Origin: Fontisubflavum oceani
GTDB lineage: Bacteria; Pseudomonadota; Alphaproteobacteria; Rhodobacterales; Rhodobacteraceae
DNA: 64,000 nucleotides
NCBI RefSeq assembly: GCF_030407165.1
Contig: NZ_CP129111.1
Coordinates: forward strand, 2,232,001 to 2,296,000
Reading direction: 5' to 3'
This document shows, one piece after another, positions 25,818 through 34,810 of this stretch. How positions within the stretch are numbered: the first letter of the stretch is position 1; the number at the start of each line of letters is the position of its first letter. A program made the translations under genes and the position numbers. Below the pieces are notes generated by a model that was not told the DNA's origin, ran no database searches, and saw only the letters and a list, made by a program, of their open reading frames with translations.

Positions 25818-26252
25818 CTATTCGTTGAGCGCTTCGAGGATGATCGCATCCAGCAAAGCTTCGACCTCTTGCATCGGACCGTCAGGATAAGCCCGGTGCC
25901 CGATCATGACCTCTCCATCCATCTCGGCCACGAAGATGCCATAGGGACAGTGGGCGAGGTTCATTGGGTCGGCTTCCATCACCCGGCGCGATACGGCCGC
26001 CGAACAAAATACGAAGATGTCGGCCTGTTCGAAGATCACCACATCCGAACCGACATCGGCCGCGGTGCGGTTCAGCATGTCACCAACATGGCTGGTGTAA
26101 TCGATCACCAAGCCGCGGTTTACGATCGCGTTTTCGACGGCGAAGGTCGCATCGTCGAAACTGCCATCATAGTCGAAGGTGATCGCCTGATCCGCCGCGG
26201 CCATCTGGCCCGTGATCAGTAGGGCCGCCATAAATGCGAGTGCTTTCTTCAT
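25818..26252 (-). CDS. Secreted DUF302-like protein
   Basis: A 144-residue protein with a Sec signal peptide (MKKALAFMAALLITGQMAAA). The mature part starts DQAITFDYDGSFDDATFAVENAI, followed by RGLVIDYTSHVGDMLNRTAADVG and a segment EADPMNLAHCPYGIFV with one conserved-looking Cys. The fold pattern (beta-alpha, then FEQADIFVFCSAAVSRRVME) resembles DUF302, small alpha/beta proteins found next to sulfur-oxidation genes. It lies between soxF and a YeeE/YedE transporter gene, so a periplasmic sulfur-handling or electron-transfer accessory role is reasonable. Molecular function is unknown. Confidence 0.7.
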   Translation of the reverse strand: MKKALAFMAALLITGQMAAADQAITFDYDGSFDDATFAVENAIVNRGLVIDYTSHVGDMLNRTAADVGSDVVIFEQADIFVFCSAAVSRRVMEADPMNLAHCPYGIFVAEMDGEVMIGHRAYPDGPMQEVEALLDAIILEALNE

Positions 26253-26314
26253 AAGATCTCCTCCGGTTCAGGGACTCGGGCGGTCGAGGTTCAACCCCGG
26301 CCGCCCGCTTTGGG

Positions 26315-27580
26315 TTATCCAAACATGTCGGACGTGATCGCGGCATACCAATCCAGGCTTTCGCGATAGGTCTCTGCGCGCACCTCTGCAGTTTCGCCGA
26401 CTTGGCTGACAAAGCCGCCAGTGGAGACAATGCCCTCGTCTGAGGCTTCATAAGTCGCGCCGACCTTGATGCCGTCATCAGTATCGATCAGCGACCAACA
26501 GGTGTTGGAGAAGCGCGGCGGGAAGGCCCGGCCATCACTTAGCGCCGCCACGATTGCATTGGCGCAGACCTTGGCCTGGCTGTTGGCCGAGAAGCCCGAT
26601 TTCGGCATCGCGCCTTGGGCCGCACTGTCGCCGAGCACATGTATCTCTGGATCCGCCCGGCTGGACAGATCGTAGGCCGAAACGGGCGCCCAGTTGCCCT
26701 CGGTGATGTCGGCGGCAAAGGCGATGCTGCCCGCGCGTTGCGCCGGGATGACGTTGCAGACATCCACACTCTCAACAGCGCCATCGATCGACAATGTCAT
26801 TGCCTCGGCGTCGACTTCCACCACATCGCCGCCAAAATCCGGGCCGATCCGGGTGATCATACCGGGATAGTGGCGTTCCCACCCGTCTTCGAACAACCCC
26901 TGTTTGGAGAAGCCTTCTTTCGGGTCGGCGATTAGGATTTTGGCCGTTGGATTGGTTTGCTTCAGCATATGCGCGACCATCGAGATCCGCTCATACGGCC
27001 CGGGCGGGCAGCGGAACGGGTTGGGCGGCGCAACCATCGCATAGGTGCCGCCCTCGGGCATCGCCTCCACCTGAGCCCGCAAAAGCTGCGTCTGGCTACC
27101 AGCCTTATAGGCGTGCGGCATGGCGTTCTGCGTCGCCAGCGACCAGCCCGGCACGCTGTCTTCGATAAAATCGATCCCGGGGCTAAGCACCAAGCGGTCA
27201 TAGCGTACCGCCCCGCCACCGGCCAAACGCACGGTCTTGGCGTCGCGATCGACCGCCACGGCCCAGTCATGAACCACGTTCACACCGTAAGTGGCGGCCA
27301 GATTGCCGTAGGAATGGCCAAGACTGTCATAGTCTCGGAAGCCGCCCAGATAGAGATTTGAGAAGAAGCAGCTGTAATAGGCCCGCGTCGGTTCGATCAG
27401 CGTGACGTCGATGGCGCCCTGGCTATCATTCGCGATGTAGCGCGCGGCGGTGGCCCCGCCTGCGCCGCCGCCAACCACGACCACGCGTGGACGGCCTTGC
27501 GCGCTGATCACGATCGGTGTGGCAAGCGACGCCGTGACGGCGGCAGCCGAGCCTAGGAATATGCGTCTGTTGAATGTCAT
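26315..27580 (-). CDS. soxF: SoxF, FAD-dependent sulfide dehydrogenase (flavocytochrome c flavoprotein)
   Basis: A 421-residue periplasmic flavoprotein. Start taken at ATG 27580, giving the Tat-type leader FNRRIFLGSAAAVTASLATP; longer in-frame extensions have no ribosome-binding site. The FAD-binding motif follows directly, RVVVVGGGAGGATAARYI. Cysteines in YYSCFFSNLYLGG and DVCNVIPAQRAG are positioned like the redox disulfide of flavocytochrome c sulfide dehydrogenase. SoxF oxidises sulfide using SoxE as the cytochrome partner, whose gene lies 76 bases upstream in the same operon. Confidence 0.92.
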   Translation of the reverse strand: MTFNRRIFLGSAAAVTASLATPIVISAQGRPRVVVVGGGAGGATAARYIANDSQGAIDVTLIEPTRAYYSCFFSNLYLGGFRDYDSLGHSYGNLAATYGVNVVHDWAVAVDRDAKTVRLAGGGAVRYDRLVLSPGIDFIEDSVPGWSLATQNAMPHAYKAGSQTQLLRAQVEAMPEGGTYAMVAPPNPFRCPPGPYERISMVAHMLKQTNPTAKILIADPKEGFSKQGLFEDGWERHYPGMITRIGPDFGGDVVEVDAEAMTLSIDGAVESVDVCNVIPAQRAGSIAFAADITEGNWAPVSAYDLSSRADPEIHVLGDSAAQGAMPKSGFSANSQAKVCANAIVAALSDGRAFPPRFSNTCWSLIDTDDGIKVGATYEASDEGIVSTGGFVSQVGETAEVRAETYRESLDWYAAITSDMFG

Positions 27581-27656
27581 TGTCTTCCTCCCCTTTGCCC
27601 CGAAGGGCCGTTTCGTTCCGGTTAAATTGGACACCGGTCGGTCCGCGAAATCCCCC

Positions 27657-28340
27657 TCACTCTGTGGTTTCGAAATAGGCGGCAAGCGCGGCGATCTCCT
27701 CATCGCCAAGGCGCGCCGACAATGTGTTCATGACTTGATGTTCGCGGGTGCCATTGCGGTAGGCGACGATCCCGGCAATGAAGACCGAGGGTGCCATACC
27801 AGCGATCGACGGGATGTCTTCACCACCCGTCGCGCGGTGGCAGGCCGTACACTCCGATGACAGATAGGCACCATATGCGACATCGCCCGCGATCTCCAAA
27901 ATCGCGGCAATCTCAGGGTCAATTGCGGCGGGTTCGGCACCATTCTGAGCCTCCGCCGTGCCACCTTCGGAGCGCAGATAGCCGATCAGAGCGGCGCGAT
28001 CTTCCGGTGATCGGATGCCGCGAAACACCATGCTTGTTTGGCGAAACGTATCGCGTGGACCGGCGAGAAACCGGTCCAGAAGCTCTTCGGACCAAATCAC
28101 GCCACGGTCGCGCGCCGCAATCAGATCGTCGGAGTATTCATACCCCTCAGCGCCGCCAATGGGCCGCCCAAAAAGGCCGTTCAGATGCGGGCCGACGCGG
28201 TGAACGGCCCCGTCACCAATCATGTGACACGCCCCGCATGGCCGAAACAGCACCTCCCCCTCGCCCCGATCCTCCGCCTGCCCTGGCAGGGCCAAGACAG
28301 CAACGGCGAATGCGCCGGAGAGGAGCGCGCGGGCCAACAT
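27657..28340 (-). CDS. soxE: SoxE, diheme c-type cytochrome
   Basis: A 227-residue secreted cytochrome with a cleavable signal (LARALLSGAFAVAVLALPGQA) and two CxxCH heme sites, CGACH near residue 35 and CTACH near residue 165, each followed by a Met likely to be the sixth ligand. It is the partner of SoxF and an electron acceptor of the periplasmic Sox reactions. Its ATG lies four bases after the corrected soxD stop, supporting the frameshift correction in soxD. Confidence 0.9.
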   Translation of the reverse strand: MLARALLSGAFAVAVLALPGQAEDRGEGEVLFRPCGACHMIGDGAVHRVGPHLNGLFGRPIGGAEGYEYSDDLIAARDRGVIWSEELLDRFLAGPRDTFRQTSMVFRGIRSPEDRAALIGYLRSEGGTAEAQNGAEPAAIDPEIAAILEIAGDVAYGAYLSSECTACHRATGGEDIPSIAGMAPSVFIAGIVAYRNGTREHQVMNTLSARLGDEEIAALAAYFETTE

Positions 28341-28344
28341 GGTG

Positions 28345-29393
28345 CTATTCGCCTCCGTTGGCGCGGATATAGGCGATCACTGCGGCGATCTCCTCCTCCG
28401 AGCGCAGGCCTTGGAAGGCCATCCGGTTCCCACGCAGGAACCCGCGCGGATCGGTCAGATAAGCGGCGAGGGTTTCACATCCCAGATCAGCCCGTCTTCG
28501 CCCGCCCCGCTCATCGCAGGGGAATAGCGGAACCCCTCCCGTGTTCCGGCGGTGGCCATATAGATACCGTTCAACAGCGGGCCGGTGCGGTTGACCGCGC
28601 CTTCGCCGATCTGATGACAGGTGGAGCAGCGGCGGTAGACGGCCTCGCCCGCCGCGACCAATTCAGGGTCGGGGCCAGCGGCTTCGGGCATGGCCTCTTC
28701 TTCGACGACCGCGGCCTCTTCGGCGGCAACCTCCTCACCTTCGGTCTCCGGCGTGACGTCCAAAACTGCGGCGCGCATGGTGATTTCCACCGGATCGCTG
28801 CAATCGGTCATGCAGGGCTCTTGGCTGAAGAGCGGCAATTCCACCTCGGCCCGGTTGTCGAGGAAAAATCCATCCTCATTGCGCAGCGCGATCTCGGCGA
28901 AGTTCTCGTTGGAGAGGACAAAATCATCCTCCACGACCTCGTTGAGATAGAGCAGATAGGCGAGGATCGCATAAACCTCGTCATCCTCCAGCGATTGCGC
29001 CGCGCCATAGGGCATCGCGCGGTGGATGTAGTCCCAGGCGGTCGAAAGATAAGGCCAATAGGAGCCCATGGTTTTCACCGGGTCCTCGCCATCCAGGCTA
29101 CCAAATCCGCCTGACAGAACCGGCCAGCGGCCCACGGCTTCGCCAAAGTCGCCATGGCAGGCCGAGCAATAGTCGACATAGGCCTCTTCACCGGTCCAAA
29201 CATCGCCTTCGCCCACGGGCAGGCCCGCGCCATCCGGGCGGATGTCGATATCCCAGGCCGCGATCTCTTCGGGAAGCGCCGTGCGCCCGAGGCCATAGCC
29301 GCCATCGCGCGATGGGGCCGGGTTTTCCTGCGCCAGAGCGACCAAGGAGAACCCCATCACCAGGGCAGAGGCCGAAAGCAAAATCTTCTTCAT
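28345..29393 (-). CDS. soxD: SoxD, diheme cytochrome subunit of sulfane dehydrogenase (apparent frameshift)
   Basis: About 349 residues with the frame corrected. It has a Sec signal, CSACHGDFGE in the first heme domain and CSTCHQIGEGA in the second, joined by an acidic Ala/Glu-rich linker. The frame from 29393 stops at 28455 just after LIWDV. One missing base near 28473-28476 (a GG or AAA run on the coding strand) restores TLAAYLTDPRGFLRGN and MAFQGLRSEEEIAAVIAY, the normal heme-distal end, with a stop at 28345. SoxCD removes six electrons from the SoxY-bound sulfane sulfur, allowing full oxidation of thiosulfate to sulfate. Confidence 0.87.
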
Positions 29394-29396
29394 GGC

Positions 29397-30671
29397 TTAG
29401 CCAACCTCCACATTTTCGGCTTGGCCCGTTTCGTCGATGGCCCAGGTTTGAATACTGTTGTTGTGATAGATCGAGTTCTCGCCCCGGATCTCGCGGAGCT
29501 GATCCTTCGTCGGCTGCACATATCCGGTGGAGTCATGCGCCCGGCTTTGCAACAGAAGCGGCCGCCCGTCCCAATCGAATTCGTAATAGAAGCGGTGCAT
29601 CGACTTATCGAGGCTTGGCCCCGACATCCGCGCCTGCACCCAATTCGCGCCGCCATCCAGCGACACGTCGACCCGTGGGATCGTGCCACGACCAGACCAG
29701 GCAACGCCGGTGATCACGGTCGGCCCGGGGCCATGGGTGATCGGGGCTTGCGGCGAGGGGTTGGTGATGACCGATTTGGCGTCCATCTCCCAGGTAAAAC
29801 GGCGCGCCTGGCCGTCTTCCAGAAGGTCGGTGTATTTCGATGTTTCTTCCCGGTGATGCCAGGGCTCATCGCCCACCTCGATCCGGCGGAGCCATTTGAC
29901 CCACATATTGCCTTCCCAACCGGGCACGACCAGGCGGATCGGATAGCCCTGTTCCGGGCGCAGCCGCTCCCCATTCATCGCGAAGGCGACCAGGCAATCA
30001 TCCATTGCCTTTTCCAACGGAACCGAGCGGGTCATCGCGGCGGCATCGGCACCTTCGGGCAGGACCCAAGCCGCGTTCGTGCGCAGGCCCGCCTCTTCGA
30101 GGAGCAGCCGCAGCGGCACGCCAGTATAGACCACATTGTGGATCATGCCATGGGTGAACTGGCAGCCATTGAGCTGCGCACCACGCCATTCCATGCCGGT
30201 ATTGGCGGCGCATTCCAGGAAATAGGTCCGGTTCTCACGTGGGAACCGCAGGAGGTCTTCCATCGTGAAGACCAGCGGATTGTCCACCAGCCCGTTGATC
30301 ATCAGACGGTGCATGCCAGGGTCAATCTCGGCCACGCCGCCATGGTGGCGCTCGAAACAGAGGCCGTTGGGGGTGATGATGCCTTCCAACTCATGCAGCG
30401 GGGTGAAGTTGACCGAACTCACCGCATCTGCCGTCAACCAAGGCACATTGCGGCGCACAACATGCGCCTCGAAGGGTGAGGGCATACCGTAAGGCGCGGC
30501 ATCCACACCGGGGCCCAGATATTGCTGCCAAGGCTGCAACTCGGTGATTAACGGGTCCGGGCCTGCGGCCTGCGCGTGCACCAGTTTGCCACTTGCCAGC
30601 GCGCCGCCAGCTACGGCCGCCCCGCCGAGGAATTTCCTGCGGGAGGAAGAGAAGTTCGGATCATCGGCCAT
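29397..30671 (-). CDS. soxC: SoxC, molybdenum-containing sulfane dehydrogenase subunit
   Basis: A 424-residue periplasmic molybdopterin protein of the sulfite-oxidase family, exported by Tat (SSSRRKFLGGAAVAGGALA). The molybdenum-ligand Cys is in TYFLECAANTGMEW. The C-terminal dimerisation domain starts near ITGVAWSGRGTIPRV. The start at 30671 (MADDPNFSSS) is chosen over 30716 because AAAGGA lies eight bases before it, while the longer version only adds a repeat-encoded MTRMTRMTEQ. With SoxD it forms sulfane dehydrogenase; its gene is four bases upstream of soxD. Confidence 0.94.
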   Translation of the reverse strand: MADDPNFSSSRRKFLGGAAVAGGALASGKLVHAQAAGPDPLITELQPWQQYLGPGVDAAPYGMPSPFEAHVVRRNVPWLTADAVSSVNFTPLHELEGIITPNGLCFERHHGGVAEIDPGMHRLMINGLVDNPLVFTMEDLLRFPRENRTYFLECAANTGMEWRGAQLNGCQFTHGMIHNVVYTGVPLRLLLEEAGLRTNAAWVLPEGADAAAMTRSVPLEKAMDDCLVAFAMNGERLRPEQGYPIRLVVPGWEGNMWVKWLRRIEVGDEPWHHREETSKYTDLLEDGQARRFTWEMDAKSVITNPSPQAPITHGPGPTVITGVAWSGRGTIPRVDVSLDGGANWVQARMSGPSLDKSMHRFYYEFDWDGRPLLLQSRAHDSTGYVQPTKDQLREIRGENSIYHNNSIQTWAIDETGQAENVEVG

Positions 30672-30693
30672 GCCTGGTCCTTTCGTCTGTTCG

Positions 30694-30720
30694 GTCATCC
30701 GTGTCATCCGTGTCATGCGC
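30694..30720. repeat. Short tandem repeat upstream of soxC
   Basis: Two perfect copies of GTCATCCGT (30694-30702 and 30703-30711) plus a degenerate third (GTCATGCGC, 30712-30720) lie in the soxB-soxC gap. They make a run of in-frame ATG codons on the soxC strand, which can mislead start calling. Confidence 0.7.
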
Positions 30721-30728
30721 GTCAGGCC

Positions 30729-32423
30729 CTAGCCCGACACCACATCCACGCTGTTATTCGGTTCGATATTCACGGTGCCTTCGGCCCGGATATGGTCTTC
30801 CAACACATCCCAAATCGGCGGCCCTTCGGTGCCTTCATTGACGCTGGCCCACCCGGCGACGACGTAATTGCGGCTCGGGTCCACTGGCTCGCCCGTGGCC
30901 AGGACGGTCATCTCCGAAATGCGGTTGCCGCTTTCGCCGCGCGGGTCGATCCGGTAGCCCATGCCGCCGATGCGCACCATGTCGCCGCCTTGCTGGTAAT
31001 AGGGGTCGGGGTTGAAGATGTTCTCGGCCACATCCTCGAAAATCGTCTTCAGCCGCTCGCCGCTCATCTCGGTGCGATAGGCGTTGGGGTAGGACATGGC
31101 GGTGACGTTGTAGATGTCCTCGCGGGTGATCTCTTGGCCGGGCAGGATGGCCGCGCCCCACCGGAACCCCGGGCTGAGCGCAATCTCGGCGTCGCGCTGC
31201 GAGATCAGCGCGTTGCAGATCACGTCGTCCCAGGTGCCGTTGAAATTGCCACGGCGGAACAGAAGCGACCCCGAGGTGCCAATCACCTCCGCCATCTCGT
31301 CCTCGAACGGCGCGCGGGTTTCGGCGACCAAGGCGGCCATCTCTGGGTCTGGCGCGATCACATCGGAGAAGATCGGGATCAGCCGTGTCTCGAGGCCCAT
31401 CATCCGGCCATCGCGCACGTCCAGGTCTAGCCGGGTCACAAATTTGCCGTGGCTACCGCTAGCGATCAGGAACGTGTTGCCGACCTGGACCGCTTCGGGC
31501 AGGGCGTCATGGGTATGCCCGGTCAGGATCACGTCGATCCCGGGGATATCGCGGGCGAACTGCCGATCCACGTCGAAGCCGTTATGCGAAAGCAGAACGA
31601 CCACCTCGGCACCGGCGGCGCGCACCTCATCGACCACCTCAGCGATGCGTTCGCGGCGCAGGCCGAAGGAGTATTCCGGGAACATCCAGGATGGGTTGGC
31701 GATAGGCATATAAGGGAAGGCCTGACCGATCACCGCGATCGACGTGCCGTTCCGTTCAAAGATTTTGTAATCGTCAAAGACCGGCTCGTCCCATTCCACA
31801 TCGAAGATATTGGCGCCCAGGAAGGCAGGGTTGAGCGGCCCCTCGACAATCTCGCGCACCCGGTCGGAGCCAAGCGTGAATTCCCAATGTGAGGTCATCG
31901 CCTCAACGCCAAGCGCGTTGAACAGGTGTACCATATCGGCGCCATCGGTCCGCAGCGCGGGTAGGGAGCCCTGCCAAGTGTCGCCGCCATCCAGCAGCAA
32001 AGCATCTGGCCGCTCCGCCCGGATCGCTTTGACCACGGTGGCGATCCGATCCAGCCCGCCCATCCGGCCATAAGCCTGCGCCATCGAAGTGAAATCATCA
32101 TAGGTCAGCGCGTAATCCATGGCCGAGCCTTGCTCGATCCCATAAGCGCGGCGGAACTCGGCACCGACTAGATGCGGCGGTTGGCCAAAGGCATCGCCGA
32201 CGCCAAGGTTGAACTCCGGCTCGCGGAAATAGATCGGCTGCGTCTGAGCGTGGATATCGGTGATGTGGATCAGGGTCACATTGCCGAAATTGGAGGAGCC
32301 GATTAGGTCCTCTTGGCTGAGCGCCTGTTGCGCCGAGAGCCGTGACCAATTGCCAAAGCCCGAAGCCCCATAAAGTGCGGTTGTGGCCAGGGCGGCCTGG
32401 ACAAAGTGTCGGCGGGAGATCAT
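30729..32423 (-). CDS. soxB: SoxB, dimanganese sulfate thiol hydrolase
   Basis: A 564-residue member of the 5'-nucleotidase-like metallophosphatase superfamily. A Tat leader ISRRHFVQAALATTALYG is followed by metal-ligand motifs HITDIHAQTQPIYFRE, LLLDGGDTWQGSLPA, LLSHNGFDVDRQ and LTGHTHDALPEAV, all as in characterised SoxB. SoxB hydrolyses the terminal sulfone group from SoxY-bound S-sulfonate to release sulfate. Full length. Between soxA and soxC in the usual order. Confidence 0.96.
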   Translation of the reverse strand: MISRRHFVQAALATTALYGASGFGNWSRLSAQQALSQEDLIGSSNFGNVTLIHITDIHAQTQPIYFREPEFNLGVGDAFGQPPHLVGAEFRRAYGIEQGSAMDYALTYDDFTSMAQAYGRMGGLDRIATVVKAIRAERPDALLLDGGDTWQGSLPALRTDGADMVHLFNALGVEAMTSHWEFTLGSDRVREIVEGPLNPAFLGANIFDVEWDEPVFDDYKIFERNGTSIAVIGQAFPYMPIANPSWMFPEYSFGLRRERIAEVVDEVRAAGAEVVVLLSHNGFDVDRQFARDIPGIDVILTGHTHDALPEAVQVGNTFLIASGSHGKFVTRLDLDVRDGRMMGLETRLIPIFSDVIAPDPEMAALVAETRAPFEDEMAEVIGTSGSLLFRRGNFNGTWDDVICNALISQRDAEIALSPGFRWGAAILPGQEITREDIYNVTAMSYPNAYRTEMSGERLKTIFEDVAENIFNPDPYYQQGGDMVRIGGMGYRIDPRGESGNRISEMTVLATGEPVDPSRNYVVAGWASVNEGTEGPPIWDVLEDHIRAEGTVNIEPNNSVDVVSG

Positions 32424-32508
32424 GAAACGGGCCTCGCTTTACATTCTGTTTTGTGAATGTGATTGAACGAACCCACCCCAGCCGAAGCCGGGATGGGCAG
32501 GGAGAGAA

Positions 32509-33381
32509 CTAGTTGCGGACCGACGGGCCTTCCACCGTCAGACCATTGCCGCGTGTCGCCACATACAGCTCCAGCGCGATGAATTCCGGGCTGCCGGGCG
32601 CGAAGGTCTCGGCGCGGGTGTCGCGGATGCAGCCGCGGAACCGGCCATGCACCGAGTTCAGACGCGCGTTGCGCAGACGGTAGGTGGGAAAACCATTGAT
32701 CTGGCCCTGGCTCAGGTGATCCGCGCGGATGTTGTTGCCATAGTTTTGCTCGTGGCAGTTCGCGCAGCTCAGCTCCAGAATGCCGTAACGGGTATAGTAG
32801 ATCTCGCGCCCCTGTTCCCAGGTTTCCGCAGCCGGGCCGTCGATGGCGACGTTAATCTCCATCCCCCGACTGACCGATGCGATCAGGGCGGTCATGTTGC
32901 GCATCGGACCGCTGTCATAGCCGTAGGGTTCGGCACCCATACGTTCGGTCAAGCATTCATTGACCTGCATTTCGACCGTTTGCACACCGCCATGCTCTTC
33001 ATCCCATTGCGGATACGTCGCGCGCACACCGCGCAGCGACTCTGGGTTTTCGTGACAAGAGGCGCAGCTATTGCCCTCTGTCCCCATGGCCGTGTTGAAG
33101 GTGTCACGGGCTTGATCGACGAAGATCATGCCGGGATTGTCGAAATCATCGGCCTGCATGGCCTGGGTTTCATCGGTGCGGAACACCCATCCCGAATAGA
33201 TCGTCCGCAACGCGCCATCGAGATGCTCCGGCGCCTCGGTTTCGATCACCATTTCGATCTCGCCGTTAACGACAAGGCTTTCATCGTCGCCGATATCGGC
33301 GAGCGACAAGCTTGCAAACCCCAGGGCTGCCACCGCGACCCCGCCCATAAGCCCCAGTTTTTTTGTGTTGATCCTGGCCAT
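32509..33381 (-). CDS. soxA: SoxA, diheme L-cysteine S-thiosulfotransferase subunit
   Basis: A 290-residue secreted cytochrome. Heme sites are SCASCHENPE and SCANCHEQN, so this is the diheme form. The conserved Cys that carries the persulfide and ligates the active-site heme is in HGRFRGCIRDTRAE near the C-terminus. ATG 33381 is preferred over 33387 because GGGAGG abuts the upstream ATG but lies about six bases from the second one. SoxAX couples thiosulfate to the SoxY carrier Cys. It lies 26 bases after soxZ. Confidence 0.95.
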   Translation of the reverse strand: MARINTKKLGLMGGVAVAALGFASLSLADIGDDESLVVNGEIEMVIETEAPEHLDGALRTIYSGWVFRTDETQAMQADDFDNPGMIFVDQARDTFNTAMGTEGNSCASCHENPESLRGVRATYPQWDEEHGGVQTVEMQVNECLTERMGAEPYGYDSGPMRNMTALIASVSRGMEINVAIDGPAAETWEQGREIYYTRYGILELSCANCHEQNYGNNIRADHLSQGQINGFPTYRLRNARLNSVHGRFRGCIRDTRAETFAPGSPEFIALELYVATRGNGLTVEGPSVRN

Positions 33382-33407
33382 GTCCATCCTCCCTCGATGG
33401 CCGCGCG

Positions 33408-33737
33408 TCAGTTGACGGCGATATCAGCGGTTTCCTCGTAGACCGACCCGTCGTCGTCATACCAAGTGAAGGTGAAGGTGCCGCTTTCGGGGACCACAGC
33501 TTCGAATTGGAAATACGGGTTGGTCGATACCGAGGGCTCGATCGTGACATCCAGCACCGTCTCGCCGTTAAAGCTGCAAACGAAGCGGTTGATGATCGAG
33601 CGGGGGATCAGGTTGCCATCTCCATCGCGGCGTTGGCCTGTCTCCATCGGGTGGCTGATCAAGGTCCGGATCGAGATCGTCTCGCCAGCGGAAGCTTCGC
33701 GAGGAACCCGAACCCGGGGTGTTACGTTTTCTGCCAT
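33408..33737 (-). CDS. soxZ: SoxZ, carrier-complex subunit
   Basis: A 109-residue all-beta protein starting MAENVTPRVRVPREAS, the usual SoxZ N-terminus, with ISHPMETGQRRDGDGN and FTWYDDDGSVYE later. It has no signal peptide and is normally exported together with SoxY as a heterodimer. The start at 33737 removes a 14-residue upstream extension that overlaps the soxY end. SoxZ has one Cys in the middle (FVCSF) and none at its C-terminus. Confidence 0.95.
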   Translation of the reverse strand: MAENVTPRVRVPREASAGETISIRTLISHPMETGQRRDGDGNLIPRSIINRFVCSFNGETVLDVTIEPSVSTNPYFQFEAVVPESGTFTFTWYDDDGSVYEETADIAVN

Positions 33738-33759
33738 TTTTAGTCTCTCCTCGCCCGGC

Positions 33760-34182
33760 TCAGCCGCCGCAACCGCCAATTGTCACACGCACATTCTGGC
33801 GCGCCATTTGATAGGTGCCGTCCCGCATACGGGCGACGGCGATCACATCTTGCTCACCAGCCAGGCGAATCCGGGTCGAGGCCGCGGAGGAGCCTGAGAG
33901 CGGGCCGAAATTGAACGTGGCCACATCCGGGTTCGGATTGCCGGGGGCGAAGACGATGATCGACTCGGCGCCGGGGGCGTCGACTTCAATTGGCACCGTG
34001 TTGCCGTTCTCGGCGATCTCGGGCGCGATCAACGTGATCCCATCGGAGCCCATCTCGGCGCCGCCGGTGAAGGCGCTGATGGCGTCATCGACCGCATCGG
34101 CCTGAGCCAGACCGGGAAGGGTCGCAAGGGCGATGGCGGCGGTCAGCGTTGTGCCGACGAACTGCCTACGAGTGAATGTCAT
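33760..34182 (-). CDS. soxY: SoxY, sulfur-carrier protein
   Basis: A 140-residue protein with a Tat leader (TFTRRQFVGTTLTAAIALAT) and the hallmark flexible C-terminus VTIGGCGG, whose Cys carries the sulfur substrate through the Sox cycle. The start at 34182 follows a purine-rich site and matches family length; upstream in-frame extension to 34332 overlaps the end of soxX. SoxYZ is recharged by SoxAX and acted on by SoxB and SoxCD. Confidence 0.96.
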   Translation of the reverse strand: MTFTRRQFVGTTLTAAIALATLPGLAQADAVDDAISAFTGGAEMGSDGITLIAPEIAENGNTVPIEVDAPGAESIIVFAPGNPNPDVATFNFGPLSGSSAASTRIRLAGEQDVIAVARMRDGTYQMARQNVRVTIGGCGG

Positions 34183-34210
34183 GCTCTGATCTCCTTTTCC
34201 TGCCCGCCGG

Positions 34211-34684
34211 TCACTCGGTGAGCAATTGTAGATATGCCACGATGTCTTCGACATCTTGCGCTGTGAGGATTGGGTCCACCGGCCCCTCGGCGGCGCGGCC
34301 AGTATAGCCGTTGCCGGGCCGAATGAAGCCATCGGTTCGATAGAAAGACGGCATCATACTGCCCGGGAAGGCGTTCTTGGCGTCGACGATGATCCCGCGC
34401 AGCGCTGCGACATCCCATCGATCGCCGGCCCCGTCGAGCGATGGCCCGACCTCTCCGTGGAACGGAAACTCTTCCAAAGCGGTGATCTGGTGGCAGGCAA
34501 TGCAATTGCCCAAGCCGCGATCGGTCATCACTTCGACGCCGCGCTCAGGGTCACCGGGCTGACCGGTGAGCGATGCCGCGATATCTCCGTATTCGTTTGT
34601 TATGACGTCCGATGGCGCGATCACATCGGCGTTTAGGGTTGTTGCGGCCATAATTAGAGCGGCCGCCAACAGCGAATGGCGCAT
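34211..34684 (-). CDS. soxX: SoxX, monoheme c-type cytochrome
   Basis: A 157-residue secreted cytochrome with signal MRHSLLAAALIMAATTLNA, one heme site GNCIACHQIT and a Met-rich distal region FPGSMMPSFYRTDGF. Start at 34684 has a GGGAGG ribosome-binding site; the longer frame to 34765 runs into the operator-like palindrome. SoxX pairs with SoxA. It opens the structural soxXYZABCDEF block downstream of soxW, with a 126-base gap likely to hold a promoter. Confidence 0.95.
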   Translation of the reverse strand: MRHSLLAAALIMAATTLNADVIAPSDVITNEYGDIAASLTGQPGDPERGVEVMTDRGLGNCIACHQITALEEFPFHGEVGPSLDGAGDRWDVAALRGIIVDAKNAFPGSMMPSFYRTDGFIRPGNGYTGRAAEGPVDPILTAQDVEDIVAYLQLLTE

Positions 34685-34711
34685 CACTTTGATTTCCTCC
34701 CTTAGACGAGT

Positions 34712-34742
34712 CGGTCGTCTATGGTATACCGTAGCCAGACCG
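34712..34742. promoter_or_regulatory. Operator-like palindrome in the soxW-soxX gap
   Basis: The core CTATGGTATACCGTAG (34719-34734) is a near-perfect palindrome with GGTATACC at its centre. Outer arms CGGTC (34712-34716) and GACCG (34738-34742) extend it with a one-base bulge. It lies about 30-60 bases before the soxX start. In Paracoccus-type loci the ArsR-type SoxR binds the soxS-soxV and soxW-soxX gaps, so this is a candidate binding site by position. Confidence 0.45.
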
Positions 34743-34810
34743 ACCCCCTCCTTGCAACAACACATTTGATTTTTTGCATATGAGGGTCGTGTGCCCTTGT
34801 TTTTCGATGC

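Noticed and set aside
28455..29393. Short SoxD with a natural stop at 28455
   Set aside because: The missing C-terminus is encoded directly downstream in another frame and ends four bases before soxE.
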